Part shown: positions 31,723 to 41,785 of the stretch, one piece after another | How the letters are laid out: every line of letters starts with the position of its first letter | Position numbering within the stretch: position 1 is the first letter of the stretch | Assembly: GCA_029260755.1 (NCBI GenBank) | Contig: JAJDCQ010000143.1 | Coordinates: forward strand, 1-41,917 | Source of the DNA: Planctomycetota bacterium | GTDB lineage: Bacteria > Planctomycetota > J058 > JAJDCQ01 | DNA: 41,917 nt | Direction of reading: 5' to 3' | The notes under the pieces: generated by a model | Told to the model about the DNA's origin: nothing | The model's database searches: none | What the model saw: the letters and a program-made list of their open reading frames with translations, nothing else | Translations under genes and position numbers: made by a program

Positions 31723-32628
31723 TCAGGGCGCTTCGGACGCGGGGCCGCCGAGGTTCTTCTCGAGGAAGACCACGTTGCCCTTGTCGTTGTAGCTCACCTT
31801 GTCCATCACCTGCCGGACGAGGTGAATCCCGAAGCCGCCGGGACGCTTGCCGACGGCCTCGCGGCGTTCGATCGTGGCGATCGGGTCGAGGGTCGGGTCG
31901 GTGAGGAGCTGGGGGTCGAAGCCTTCGCCCTCGTCCTCGATCCGGAAGATGATCTTGTCGCGGTCGAGGCGGTAGGCGATCCGGATCCGGCGCTGGTCGT
32001 CGAAGCGGTTCCCCCACTCGATCGCGTTCTGGCCCATCTCCTGGACGGCGATCCGGATCCGGTTCTTGCTGTCGTGATCGAGGCGGCTGTCGAGGAGGAG
32101 CTGGCAGAAGTCCTGGAAGCGGTCCAGATACTCCTGGCGGCTCGGCGCCGTCAGCTCGATCCAGCGCTCGTCGCGCCCCTCGGCGTCGATCGCCCGCCGC
32201 GTCCGGACCGTCGGGATCTCGTCCGACGAGGTCGACCGGCGCGTCGCCTCGCGGAGCGCCGCATCGACGCAGCGGACGAGGTCATCGCGCGAGAACGGCT
32301 TCCGGATGTAGCGGAAGGCGTCGTTGCGGAACGCCTCGACGACGCTGTCCTCGTCACCCATGGCGGTGATGAGGATGACCTCGGTGCGCGGACGGATCTT
32401 CTTGATCTCGTGGAGGAGCTCGAGCCCCGACAGCCCCGGCATGCCGAGGTCGGTCACGACGACGTCGTAGGGCGGCGTCGCCTCGCGGATCCGGTCGAGT
32501 CCTTCGAGACCATCGACCGCGGTGTCGATCGTCGCGCCCCGGCTCCCGAGCATGCGCGAGACGATCGTCCGGATCGACAGGTCGTCTTCGACGACCAGCA
32601 CGCGCTTGTCGGCCCAGGGATCTCCCAT
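31723..32628 (-). CDS. Response regulator receiver fused to RsbW-like HATPase
   Basis: The 301-residue protein (ATG at 32628, GGGAGAG upstream) joins two domains. The receiver (1-125) has D15/D16, the phosphoacceptor D60 in VVVTDLGMPG, T88 and K110 in RKPF, so it should be phosphorylated by a sensor kinase. A 35-residue linker leads to a GHKL ATPase of the anti-sigma/RsbW type (165-290): N-box EMGQNAIEWGN (E197, N201), G1 box DEGEGFDP (232-239), G2 box GGFGIHLVRQ (264-273). It has no histidine kinase dimerisation helix, so it more likely binds and releases a sigma factor or anti-anti-sigma partner when its receiver is phosphorylated. No STAS or sigma gene is in the window. It is divergent from the opp operon. 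Confidence 0.9.
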   Translation of the reverse strand: MGDPWADKRVLVVEDDLSIRTIVSRMLGSRGATIDTAVDGLEGLDRIREATPPYDVVVTDLGMPGLSGLELLHEIKKIRPRTEVILITAMGDEDSVVEAFRNDAFRYIRKPFSRDDLVRCVDAALREATRRSTSSDEIPTVRTRRAIDAEGRDERWIELTAPSRQEYLDRFQDFCQLLLDSRLDHDSKNRIRIAVQEMGQNAIEWGNRFDDQRRIRIAYRLDRDKIIFRIEDEGEGFDPQLLTDPTLDPIATIERREAVGKRPGGFGIHLVRQVMDKVSYNDKGNVVFLEKNLGGPASEAP

Positions 32629-32780
32629 CAACTCTCCCGACCTCTACCTACCACAGCCGGACCGCGCGCTGCAAGCCCGAGCGCCGGCGACCGTTCCGGC
32701 GACGACGCGATTCTGAATGTCGGGGCGCGGTGCGTCGTCCATCGGGCGGCGCTCCGCCTCGGGCCGCTCCGGGAGCCTGC

Positions 32781-32809
32781 TTTACACGCTCCTGGGCCCC
32801 TGCTAGAAT
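32781..32809 (+). promoter_or_regulatory. Promoter of the opp operon
   Basis: TTTACA (32781-32786) and TAGAAT (32804-32809) are separated by 17 bases, about 115 bp upstream of the oppA ATG. Five of six bases match the consensus in each box. Confidence 0.7.
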
Positions 32810-32927
32810 TCGCGCCCATTGAGGGATGCGCCACGAGCCGCGTCCGCGCCCGATCGGGCGACGGGGGCGGCTCGCTCGGCAGATTCGAACCTCTCGCGCT
32901 CGCTCGACGACGGATGGAGTGACCTCG

Positions 32928-34571
32928 ATGATCACGACGACTCGCGCTGCAAGCCTCGCCGCGTGGACGCTCGCGGCCCTGACCGCCTCGGTCATCGCGA
33001 TCGCCTCCTCGCCGACGCAAGCGCCGGCCGGCGAGCCGGAGCCTCGCCCGCGGCGCGGCGGCCAGGAGATCCACTTCAACAACGGCGCCGAGCCCGAGAG
33101 CCTCGATCCGCACAAGGTCACCGGCGTCCCCGAGCACCGGATCTTCCTCGGCATCCTCGAGGGGCTCACCTCGCCCGATCCCGAGACGCTGAAGCCGCTC
33201 CCCGGCGTGGCCAAGAGCTGGGAGGTCAGCGCCGACGGGCTCACCTACACGTTCCATATCAACGAGAACGCCAAGTGGAGCAACGGCGACCCGGTGACCG
33301 CCCACGACTTCGAGTGGAGCTGGAAGCGGAGCCTCTCGCCCGAGATCGCCTCCCAGTACGCCTACATGCTCTACCCGGTCAAGGGAGCCGAGGCCTACAA
33401 CACGGCCAAGGCGGCCGACCGCCCGGCGAGGCGCGACGAGCTCGGGGTGAAGGCGATCGACGACGCCACCCTCGTCGTCACCCTCGAGAACCCGACCGCC
33501 TACTTCCTCTCGCTCCTGTTCCACTACACGAGCTTCCCCGTTCACCGGAAGACGGTCGAGACGCACGGCGACGCGTGGACGCGCGCCGAGAACTTCGTCG
33601 GCAACGGCGCCTACAAGCTGTCCGAATGGAACCGGCGCGAGAACATCGTCCTGACGCCGAACGAGCACTACTGGGACGCGAAGACCTGCAAGCTCCAGCG
33701 GATCGTGATCTACCCGATCGACAACCACGAGACCGCCTACCAGAAGTTCCTGAACGGCGAGCTCGACTGGATCTCGGACATTCCCGCCACCAAGATCGAC
33801 GAGATCAAGCGCCACCCCGACTTCGGCGTCTCGGCTTATCTCGGGAGCTACTTCTACCGGATCAACACGACCAAGCCGCCGCTCGACGACTTCAACGTCC
33901 GGCTGGCGCTCAACCTGGCCGTGAACCGGAAGGAGCTCTGCGAGAACGTCACCAAGGCGGGCGAGATCCCGGCGGAGGGCTACGTCCCGCCCGGAATCCC
34001 CGGGTACGACGGCGTGAGCGTCCTGAGCTACGACCCGGTCCGGGCGAAGAAGCTGCTGGCCGACGCGGGCTACCCCGACGGCAAGGGCTTCCCCGAGATC
34101 ACGCTCCTCTACAACACGCACGAGAGCCACAAGAAGGTCGCCGAGGTCGTGCAGCAGATGTGGCGCGAGACTCTCGGGATCAAGGTCGCCCTCGAGAACA
34201 CCGAGTGGAAGGTCTACCTCGACCGGACCGACGAGAAGGACTACTGGATCGTCCGGGCCGGCTGGATCGGTGACTACCTCGATCCGATGACCTTCCTCGA
34301 CATGTGGGTGAAGGACGGCGGCAACAACAACACCGGCTGGAGTCATCCGCGTTACGACGAGCTGGTCGGCCTGGCCATGGCCGAGACCGACTCCGCCAAG
34401 CGGACGAAGCTCCTCCTCGAGCTCGAGACGCTCCTCTGCGAGAAGGGGCTGCCGATCGTCCCGGTCTACTACTACGTCAACAAGTGGATGATCAGCCCCG
34501 AGATCCAGGGCGTGCACCCGAACATCCTGGACACCCACCCCTGGAAGTACGTCTACGTCGAGGAGGAGTAA
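32928..34571 (+). CDS. oppA: Oligopeptide ABC transporter substrate-binding protein
   Basis: This 547-residue protein is a family 5 extracellular solute-binding protein that captures peptides and passes them to the permeases. Start at ATG 32928 (GGAG 9-10 bases upstream) yields a signal peptide (LAAWTLAALTASVIAIAS...APAG). It has no lipobox cysteine, so it is periplasmic and not a lipoprotein. Hallmarks are the N-terminal EPESLDPHKVTG, EGLTSPDPETLKPLPGVAKS, FHINENAKWSNGDPVTAHDF, FVGNGAYKL and the C-terminal PVYYYVNKWM. Length is as expected (OppA about 540). It opens the cluster and is 42 bp from the first permease gene. Dipeptide or other small-peptide preference cannot be read. Confidence 0.93.
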   Translation: MITTTRAASLAAWTLAALTASVIAIASSPTQAPAGEPEPRPRRGGQEIHFNNGAEPESLDPHKVTGVPEHRIFLGILEGLTSPDPETLKPLPGVAKSWEVSADGLTYTFHINENAKWSNGDPVTAHDFEWSWKRSLSPEIASQYAYMLYPVKGAEAYNTAKAADRPARRDELGVKAIDDATLVVTLENPTAYFLSLLFHYTSFPVHRKTVETHGDAWTRAENFVGNGAYKLSEWNRRENIVLTPNEHYWDAKTCKLQRIVIYPIDNHETAYQKFLNGELDWISDIPATKIDEIKRHPDFGVSAYLGSYFYRINTTKPPLDDFNVRLALNLAVNRKELCENVTKAGEIPAEGYVPPGIPGYDGVSVLSYDPVRAKKLLADAGYPDGKGFPEITLLYNTHESHKKVAEVVQQMWRETLGIKVALENTEWKVYLDRTDEKDYWIVRAGWIGDYLDPMTFLDMWVKDGGNNNTGWSHPRYDELVGLAMAETDSAKRTKLLLELETLLCEKGLPIVPVYYYVNKWMISPEIQGVHPNILDTHPWKYVYVEEE

Positions 34572-34613
34572 CCTCCCCTCTCCCGCCTCCCTCCCCCGGA
34601 GCGAACGTCACCG

Positions 34614-35534
34614 GTGCTGAGGTACATCCTCCGACGGCTGCTCGGCCTGCCGGTCGTCCTCCTCATCCTCGTCACGATCACGTTCTTCCTCGCCCGCGTG
34701 GCGCCGGGCGGCCCGTTCTCGGCCGACAAGAACGTCCCGCCCGAGATCAAGGCGAACATCGAAGCCAAGTACCATCTCGACAAGCCGCTCCACGTCCAGT
34801 ACGGCCGCTATCTGCGCGACGTCGTCACTCGCGGCGACCTCGGACCATCCTTCAAGCACAAGGACCAGACGGTCAACGAGATCATCGAGCGCGGCCTCCC
34901 GGTCAGCTTCCAGCTCGGCTTCCTCGCCGCGATCTTCGCCGTCACCTTCGGCGTGTCGGCCGGCGTGATCGCCTCGATCCGGCAGAACTCCTGGTTCGAC
35001 TACGGATCGATGTCGGTCGCGGTGCTCGGGATGACGATCCCGAACTTCGTCGTCGGCCCGATCCTGGTGCTGCTCTTCGCGCGCTACTGGAAGGTCTTCA
35101 ACGTGGCCGGCTGGGAGGAGTTGAAGGACATGGTCCTCCCGGCGATCACCCTCGGCCTGCCCTTCGCCGCGCGGATCGCGCGGCTCACCCGGGCGGGCAT
35201 GCTCGAGATCGTCGGCCAGGACTTCATCCGGACCGCCCGCGCCAAGGGACTGGCCGAGCGGGTCGTGATCGTGCGCCACGCCTTGAAGGGCGGGCTGCTG
35301 CCCGTCGTGTCGTTCCTCGGGCCCGGCCTCTCCTACATGATGGTCGGCTCGCTCGTCGTCGAGCGGATCTTCCGGATCCCGGGCCTCGGCCAGGAGTTCA
35401 TCGAGAGCGCCCTCAACCGTGACTACACCCTCGTGAACGGCACGGTGCTGGTCTACGGCGTGATCCTGGTCGTCATGAACCTGATCGTCGACGTCGTCTA
35501 CGGCTACCTCGACCCGAGGATCCGCTATGACTGA
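34614..35534 (+). CDS. oppB: Oligopeptide ABC transporter permease OppB
   Basis: The 306-residue integral membrane protein starts at a GTG and has six predicted helices, as usual for OppB. The first helix is RRLLGLPVVLLILVTITFFL with the typical RVAPGGPF following. The cytoplasmic EAA loop that docks on the ATPases is DFIRTARAKGLAERVVIVRH. LVVERIFRIPGLGQEFI is the other well-conserved signature. The gene follows oppA by 42 bp and overlaps oppC by eight bases. Confidence 0.95.
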   Translation: MLRYILRRLLGLPVVLLILVTITFFLARVAPGGPFSADKNVPPEIKANIEAKYHLDKPLHVQYGRYLRDVVTRGDLGPSFKHKDQTVNEIIERGLPVSFQLGFLAAIFAVTFGVSAGVIASIRQNSWFDYGSMSVAVLGMTIPNFVVGPILVLLFARYWKVFNVAGWEELKDMVLPAITLGLPFAARIARLTRAGMLEIVGQDFIRTARAKGLAERVVIVRHALKGGLLPVVSFLGPGLSYMMVGSLVVERIFRIPGLGQEFIESALNRDYTLVNGTVLVYGVILVVMNLIVDVVYGYLDPRIRYD

Positions 35535-37248
35535 CGCGCCCGAGAAGGCGAACGCCGTCAAGAGCCGCGGCCTCTGGGCCGACGCCCTGCGTCGCCTCTT
35601 CAAGAACTGGATGGCCGTCTTCGGCCTCATCGTGGTGATCCTGGTCAGCTCGACGTCCATCCTCGCCGACTGGATCATCCCGTTCGACCCGAGCTACCAG
35701 CAGCGCTGGGTCGGCGCGAAGCCGCCCGGTCACGAGCAGCTCTCGGTCACGAACGAGGTGCGCGTGACGGTCGGCAGCGAGACCGACCCGCGCAACCTCT
35801 CCACCTTCCTCGAGGGGTTCGGCCCCGACGAGACGCACGAGATCAGCCTCGTCGCCCATCCGCCGCGCGAGCTCGAGGAGATCTGGATCAAGATCTACAA
35901 GAGCCGGAAGTATCCCGACCGGGCCCCGAAGGTGCGCGAGATCTTCTTCCCGACCCGGCGCGAGACGCTCGACGAGCTCGCGATCACCGATCCCCTGCAT
36001 ACCCTCCGGGTGACCGACCCGCTCCCGAAGGCGATCGGCGACGAGGAGCCGGAGCCGTTCGAGCTCCCCGGCGGGGCGACCTTCCGGGTGAAGAAGAAGA
36101 TCGACGCGTCGCTCCTCCCCCTCGTCGATCCCGAGCGGACCGCGATCGAGTGGTTCGGCACCTCGGCGAAGCTGATCCTCCAGTGGGAGCGCCCGGCCCG
36201 CTCGGAGAACGACGTCGTCCGGATCTTCCTACGTGGCCGCCGGATCGAGAAGATCCTCATGAACGGCGAGCCGGTCGAGGGCTTCTCCGCGCCGGGCCGC
36301 GACATCGAGGAGGCCACCCTCGACGGCGAGCCGATGGTCCACACCCACCTGTTCGGCACCGACGACGTCGGGCGCGACGTCCTCTCCCGCGTGCTCAAGG
36401 GCGGCCAGATCAGCCTGGCCGTCGGCCTGATCGCGACCCTCGTCTCGGTGACGATCGGCGTGGCCGTCGGCGCGACGAGCGGCTTCCTGTCCGACAGCCA
36501 GGTGAGCTCGGCGTCGATGCTCGCGGGCGCGGCGGCCACGATGGCCGCGTGCGGGATCGCCGGAGTCGCGATCGGCGGGTCGACGCCGGGCGCGATCGCC
36601 GCGATCGTCGTCCTCGTCCTGTTCGTCCCGACATCGTTCGTCTGCCGGGGCGAGCGCGGGCTGCTCGGCCCGTCGATCGGGCGGCTCCTGGCCTCGCCGC
36701 TGACGACGGTCGACGGGCTGCTCATGCGCTTCGTCGACATCATCTACACCCTGCCCTACATGTTCGTCGTGATCCTGCTCATGGTCGTCTTCGGGCGGAA
36801 CCTGTTCGTCCTGTTCGCAGCGCTCGGCGCGGTCCAGTGGCTGACGATGGCGCGGATCGTGCGCGGCCAGACCCTCTCGCTCAAGCGGAAGGAGTTCGTC
36901 GACGCCGCCGAGGTGAGCGGGGCGAGCAACTTCTCGATCATCTTCAACCACATCGTCCCGAACGTCCTCGGCGTGGTGGCCGTCTACACGACGCTCACCA
37001 TCCCTGCGGTGATCCTCCAGGAGTCGTTCCTCGCGTTCATCGGCCTGACCGTGCAGGTCGACGGCGAGGCGGTCGAGAGCTGGGGCGCGCTCATCAACTA
37101 CGGCCTCAACCAGCTCGAGGACGGCGGCGGCCGCTCGTGGCTCCTCCTGATCCCCGCCGCGTTCATGTCGGTCACCCTCTTCGGGCTCAACTTCCTCGGC
37201 GACGGTCTGCGCGACGCGCTCGACCCGCGGATGCGAGGGAAGTCATGA
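35527..37248 (+). CDS. oppC: Oligopeptide ABC transporter permease OppC, greatly enlarged
   Basis: The core is OppC: first helix at about 29-48, HLFGTDDVGRDVLSRVLKGG (about 277-296), EAA loop EFVDAAEVSGASNFSIIFNH (about 458-477) and C-terminal DGLRDALDPRMRG. The protein is 573 residues, against about 300 for the family. About 210 extra residues lie between helix 1 and the HLFGTDD motif (about 60-275), predicted to be a periplasmic mostly beta domain. A second insert of about 75 residues (about 318-394) between GATSGF and VDGLLMRFVDI contains two hydrophobic stretches, so it adds a membrane hairpin. Coding signal is continuous. The ATG overlaps the oppB stop by eight bases. The extra periplasmic domain probably contacts OppA or the substrate. 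Confidence 0.93.
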   Translation: MTDAPEKANAVKSRGLWADALRRLFKNWMAVFGLIVVILVSSTSILADWIIPFDPSYQQRWVGAKPPGHEQLSVTNEVRVTVGSETDPRNLSTFLEGFGPDETHEISLVAHPPRELEEIWIKIYKSRKYPDRAPKVREIFFPTRRETLDELAITDPLHTLRVTDPLPKAIGDEEPEPFELPGGATFRVKKKIDASLLPLVDPERTAIEWFGTSAKLILQWERPARSENDVVRIFLRGRRIEKILMNGEPVEGFSAPGRDIEEATLDGEPMVHTHLFGTDDVGRDVLSRVLKGGQISLAVGLIATLVSVTIGVAVGATSGFLSDSQVSSASMLAGAAATMAACGIAGVAIGGSTPGAIAAIVVLVLFVPTSFVCRGERGLLGPSIGRLLASPLTTVDGLLMRFVDIIYTLPYMFVVILLMVVFGRNLFVLFAALGAVQWLTMARIVRGQTLSLKRKEFVDAAEVSGASNFSIIFNHIVPNVLGVVAVYTTLTIPAVILQESFLAFIGLTVQVDGEAVESWGALINYGLNQLEDGGGRSWLLLIPAAFMSVTLFGLNFLGDGLRDALDPRMRGKS

Positions 37249-37279
37249 GCGCGTCCGCCAGGAAGGGAACGGACCAGTC

Positions 37280-37283
<4 letters not shown>
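37245..37283 (+). other. 12-codon mini-ORF linking oppC and oppD
   Basis: ATG at 37245 overlaps the oppC stop (ATGA) and the frame ends at TGA 37281-37283, which overlaps the oppD GTG (GTGA). The peptide would be MSASARKGTDQS. It may be accidental, but the double overlap would allow ribosomes to step from oppC to oppD. Confidence 0.25.
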
Positions 37284-38376
<1,093 letters not shown>

Positions 38377-38380
<4 letters not shown>

Positions 38381-39483
38381 CCGACTCTCCGAACGGCGCG
38401 GCGTCCGCTCCCGATGCCGGCGCCGCCGCCGCGACCGCCGCCGGGACCGTCGCCGCTCGGGACCTGGGCGAGCCCCTCCTCGAGGTGCGCGACCTCCGGG
38501 TCCACTTCCCGCAGCGCAAGGGCGTGATCTTCCAGTCCGAGGTCGGCACGATCCGCGCGGTCGACGGCGTCGACCTCACCGTCCACAAGGGCGAGACGCT
38601 CGGGCTCGTCGGCGAGAGCGGCTGCGGCAAGTCGACGACGGCCCGCGCGATCATCGGCCTGACCCGCGCGCCGATCGCGCGCGTGACCGGGTCGGTGAAG
38701 TTCGACGGCCAGGAGATCCTCGGCGTCGGCGGCAATGAGCTCCGCGACGCGCGGAGATCGCTGCAGATGATCTTCCAGGACCCGTTCGCGTCGCTCGATC
38801 CGCGCATGACGGTCGGCGCGATCGTGAGCGAGCCGCTCCGCAACTTCGGGATCGCGCGCGGGCGCGAGAGCGAGGGGCGGGTGGGCGAGCTCCTGGAGAC
38901 GGTCGGCCTGAGCCGCGAGCACGCCCTCCGCTACCCGCACGAGTTCAGCGGCGGCCAGCGCCAGCGGATCGGCGTCGCCCGGGCGCTCGCGCCCGAGCCC
39001 CGGATGATCCTCGCCGACGAGCCGGTCAGCGCCCTCGACGTCTCGATCCAGGCGCAGATCGTGAACCTGCTCGAGGACCTCCGCACCCGGTTCGGCCTCA
39101 CGACCCTCTTCATCGCCCACGACCTGGCGATCGTGCGCCACATCAGCGACCGGGTCGCCGTCATGTATCTCGGGACGGTCGTCGAGATCGCCGACAAGGT
39201 CGCGATCTACGAGGAGCCGCTCCACCCCTACACCCGGGCGCTCCTGTCGGCGATCCCGATCCCGGATCCGGCCGTCGAGGCGAAGCGGAGGCGGATCCTC
39301 CTGACCGGCGATGTCCCCTCGCCCGACCGCGAGTACCCCGGCTGCCGCTTCGCCGACCGCTGCCCGCTCCGCCGGAAGCTCTCGAGGACCGACCAGGCTC
39401 GTTGCGACGAGGAGCCGCCGAAGCTGCACGACGCCCGAACCGGCCACGCGGTCGCCTGTCACTTCCCCGACGAGAGCGTCTGA
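38377..39483 (+). CDS. oppF: Oligopeptide ABC transporter ATPase OppF (pair 1)
   Basis: Starting at GTG 38377 (GTGA overlap with the oppD stop) the protein is 368 residues, with a low-complexity Ala/Gly head of about 25. Walker A is GESGCGKSTT, the Q-loop IFQDPFASLDPR, signature FSGGQRQRI, Walker B MILADEPVSALD and H-loop FIAHDLAIV. The C-terminal HPYTRALLSAIP and GCRFADRCPLRR...C complete the OppF pattern. It ends the first transcription unit, followed by a GC hairpin (39486-39510). Confidence 0.95.
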
Positions 39484-39485
39484 TC

Positions 39486-39510
39486 GCCGGGCCAGAGCTT
39501 CCGGCCCGGC
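39486..39510 (+). terminator. Hairpin after oppF
   Basis: GCCGGGCC and GGCCCGGC (8-bp stem, nine-base loop) follow the oppF stop at once. No T-run, so a Rho-independent stop is uncertain. Confidence 0.35.
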
Positions 39511-39527
39511 CCGCGATCCGCTATAAT
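39499..39527 (+). promoter_or_regulatory. Internal promoter for the second OppDF pair
   Basis: A perfect TATAAT (39522-39527) stands out in GC-rich DNA. The -35 (TTCCGG, 39499-39504, 17-base spacer) is weak. About 80 bp lie to the next start codon. Confidence 0.55.
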
Positions 39528-39607
39528 TCCCGGCCCTCTCGCGGGTTCCTCGCGAGGGACGGCGAATCGACGACGTCGGCCGGCGGCCGGCCAGAAGGAC
39601 GCAACGC

Positions 39608-40606
39608 GTGGCGGACCAACCACTTCTCAAGATCGAAGAGCTCCGGACCTACTTCCACCTCGAGGACGGCGTCGTCAAGAGCGTGGACGGCGTCTCCTAC
39701 GAGGTGAACGCGGGCGAGGTGCTCGGCGTGGTCGGCGAGTCCGGCTGCGGCAAGAGCGTGACCGCCCTCTCGATCCTGCGCCTGATCCAGAGCCCGCCCG
39801 GGCGGATCGAGAGCGGCAAGATCCTCTTCGACGGCCAGGACCTCACCAAGATCTCCGAGCGCGAGATGCGCGCGCTGCGCGGCAACGACATCTCGATGAT
39901 CTTCCAGGAGCCGATGACGGCGCTGAACCCGGTCTTCACCGTCGGTCAGCAGGTGATCGAGGCGGCCGTCCTCCACCAGGGGCTCTCCAAGCGGGAGGCG
40001 CGCAGGAAGGCGATCGAGATGTTCGACAAGGTCGGCATCCCGAGCCCCGAGACGCGCGTCGACGACTACCCCCACCAGCTCTCGGGTGGGATGAAGCAGC
40101 GCTGCATGATCGCGATGGCGCTGATCTGCCGCCCCAAGCTGCTGATCGCCGACGAGCCGACGACGGCGCTGGACGTGACGATCCAGGCGCAGATCCTCGA
40201 CCTCCTCCGCGGCCTCCAGAAGGACCTCGGGATGGCGGTGATCCTGATCACCCACGACCTCGGCGTCGTCGCCGAGATGGCCGACGACGTCGTCGTCATG
40301 TACGCGGGGCGCATCGTCGAGCACGCCGACGTGAAGACGGTCTTCTCGAACCCGAAGCATCCCTACACCAGGGGGCTCTTCGAGAGTCTTCCGGTGATGG
40401 GCGAGAAGAAGGAGCGACTCTCGGTGATCCCGGGCAACGTCCCGAACCCGCTCCACCTGCCGACGGGGTGCAAGTTCCATCCCCGGTGCAAGGAGAAGTT
40501 CGACCGGTGCACGACCGAGGACCCGGTCCTGCTCGACGTCGAGCCCGACCACCAGGCCTCGTGCCTCCTCTACGACGAGAAGTCGCTGAAGGGAGCGACC
40601 GCGTGA
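39608..40606 (+). CDS. Oligopeptide/dipeptide ABC transporter ATPase, second OppD-type
   Basis: This 332-residue ATPase starts at a GTG with AAGGA ten bases upstream. Walker A is GESGCGKSVT, Q-loop FQEPMTALNP, signature LSGGMKQRC, Walker B LLIADEPTTALD and H-loop LITHDLGVVAEM. The C-terminal HPYTRGLFESLP and GCKFHPRCKEKFDRC tail place it with OppD/DppD. It differs clearly from the oppD gene 2.3 kb upstream, so it is not a recent duplicate. It is the first gene of a separate two-gene unit. Confidence 0.94.
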   Translation: MADQPLLKIEELRTYFHLEDGVVKSVDGVSYEVNAGEVLGVVGESGCGKSVTALSILRLIQSPPGRIESGKILFDGQDLTKISEREMRALRGNDISMIFQEPMTALNPVFTVGQQVIEAAVLHQGLSKREARRKAIEMFDKVGIPSPETRVDDYPHQLSGGMKQRCMIAMALICRPKLLIADEPTTALDVTIQAQILDLLRGLQKDLGMAVILITHDLGVVAEMADDVVVMYAGRIVEHADVKTVFSNPKHPYTRGLFESLPVMGEKKERLSVIPGNVPNPLHLPTGCKFHPRCKEKFDRCTTEDPVLLDVEPDHQASCLLYDEKSLKGATA

Positions 40607-41703
40607 CCGACGCGACCGCCGCCGAGACCGCCGCGACCGACGCCGAGAGGGGCAAGCCGCTCCTCGAGGTCCGGAACCTCAAGAAGTACTTCCCCGTCCG
40701 GAGCGGCGTCTTCTCGCGGGTGACGGCCCACGTGAAGGCCGTCGACGACGTCACGTTCGCGGTCGCGAAGGGCGAGACCCTCGGCCTGGTCGGCGAGAGC
40801 GGCTGCGGCAAGACGACGGTCGGGCGGACGCTGCTGAACCTGATCCCGAAGACGTCCGGTGAGGTCTTCTTCGACGGCAAGGACGTCTTCGAGGCGCGCG
40901 ACGCCGAGCTCAAGGCGCTCCGCCGGCGGATGCAGATCATCTTCCAGGACCCGTTCGGCTCACTGAACCCGCGCCTGACCGTCGGCGGCATCGTCGGCGA
41001 GGGGATCACCGTCCACGGCCTCGCGAAGAACAAGGCCGATCGAAACGAGAAGGTCCGCGAGCTCCTCAAGGAGGTCGGGCTCCAGCCCGATCACATCAAC
41101 CGCTACCCGCTCGAGTTCAGCGGCGGCCAGCGGCAGCGCGTCGGCATCGCACGCGCGCTCGCGGTCGATCCCGACTTCATCGTGTGCGACGAGGCGGTGA
41201 GCGCCCTCGACGTCTCGATCCAGGCACAGATCATCAACCTGCTCATGGATCTCCAGCGGAAGCGGAACCTGAGCTACCTGTTCGTCGCGCACGACCTGAG
41301 CGTCGTCGAGCACCTCAGCACCCGCGTCGCGGTCATGTACCTCGGGACGATCGTCGAGACCGCCCCCGCGGCGACCCTCTACGAGAACCCGCTCCATCCC
41401 TACACCCTCGCCCTCCTCTCGGCCGTGCCCGTGCCCGACCCGAGCCGCGCCCGAGGCCGGATCGTCCTCAAGGGCGACGTGCCCTCGCCCCTGAACCCGC
41501 CGAGCGGCTGCCGCTTCCACACCCGCTGCCCCATGCGCCTCGAGCTCGATGAGGCCGACCAGGCCCGCTGCTCGACCGAGATCCCGCAGCTGAACGAGCT
41601 CGAGCCGAACCACACGGTCGCCTGCCACTTCCCCGACCGGACCGCCGACAGCGAAGCCTTCGGCCCGATCAAGGCCGCCCTCAAGGCGAGCATCGCGGTC
41701 TAG
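40603..41703 (+). CDS. Oligopeptide/dipeptide ABC transporter ATPase, second OppF-type
   Basis: Starting at GTG 40603 (GTGA overlap with the preceding stop) the protein is 366 residues. It has Walker A GESGCGKTT, Q-loop FQDPFGSLNPR, signature FSGGQRQRV, Walker B FIVCDEAVSALD (the A in DEA is usual for OppF) and H-loop FVAHDLSVVEH. The C-terminal HPYTLALLSAVP and GCRFHTRCPMRL...C confirm the OppF/DppF type. No permease or binding protein follows; only the operon upstream could supply them. Confidence 0.95.
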   Translation: MTDATAAETAATDAERGKPLLEVRNLKKYFPVRSGVFSRVTAHVKAVDDVTFAVAKGETLGLVGESGCGKTTVGRTLLNLIPKTSGEVFFDGKDVFEARDAELKALRRRMQIIFQDPFGSLNPRLTVGGIVGEGITVHGLAKNKADRNEKVRELLKEVGLQPDHINRYPLEFSGGQRQRVGIARALAVDPDFIVCDEAVSALDVSIQAQIINLLMDLQRKRNLSYLFVAHDLSVVEHLSTRVAVMYLGTIVETAPAATLYENPLHPYTLALLSAVPVPDPSRARGRIVLKGDVPSPLNPPSGCRFHTRCPMRLELDEADQARCSTEIPQLNELEPNHTVACHFPDRTADSEAFGPIKAALKASIAV

Positions 41704-41752
41704 CTCGGTCAGGGGCCAGCAAGCTGGCTCAGGTGACCGCGGACCCACCGGC

Positions 41753-41785
41753 TTCGCCTTCGGCGAAGAGGATGAGACCACGGAG
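41753..41785 (+). repeat. Partial copy of the extragenic accacggag repeat, cut at 41785/41786
   Basis: These 33 bases match 9868-9900 with three differences (ttcgccttcggcgaa, then ggatg, then accacggag). The copy at 9868 continues as acacggagga, whereas here the sequence changes abruptly to aatgggatgggaagg. Confidence 0.65.
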
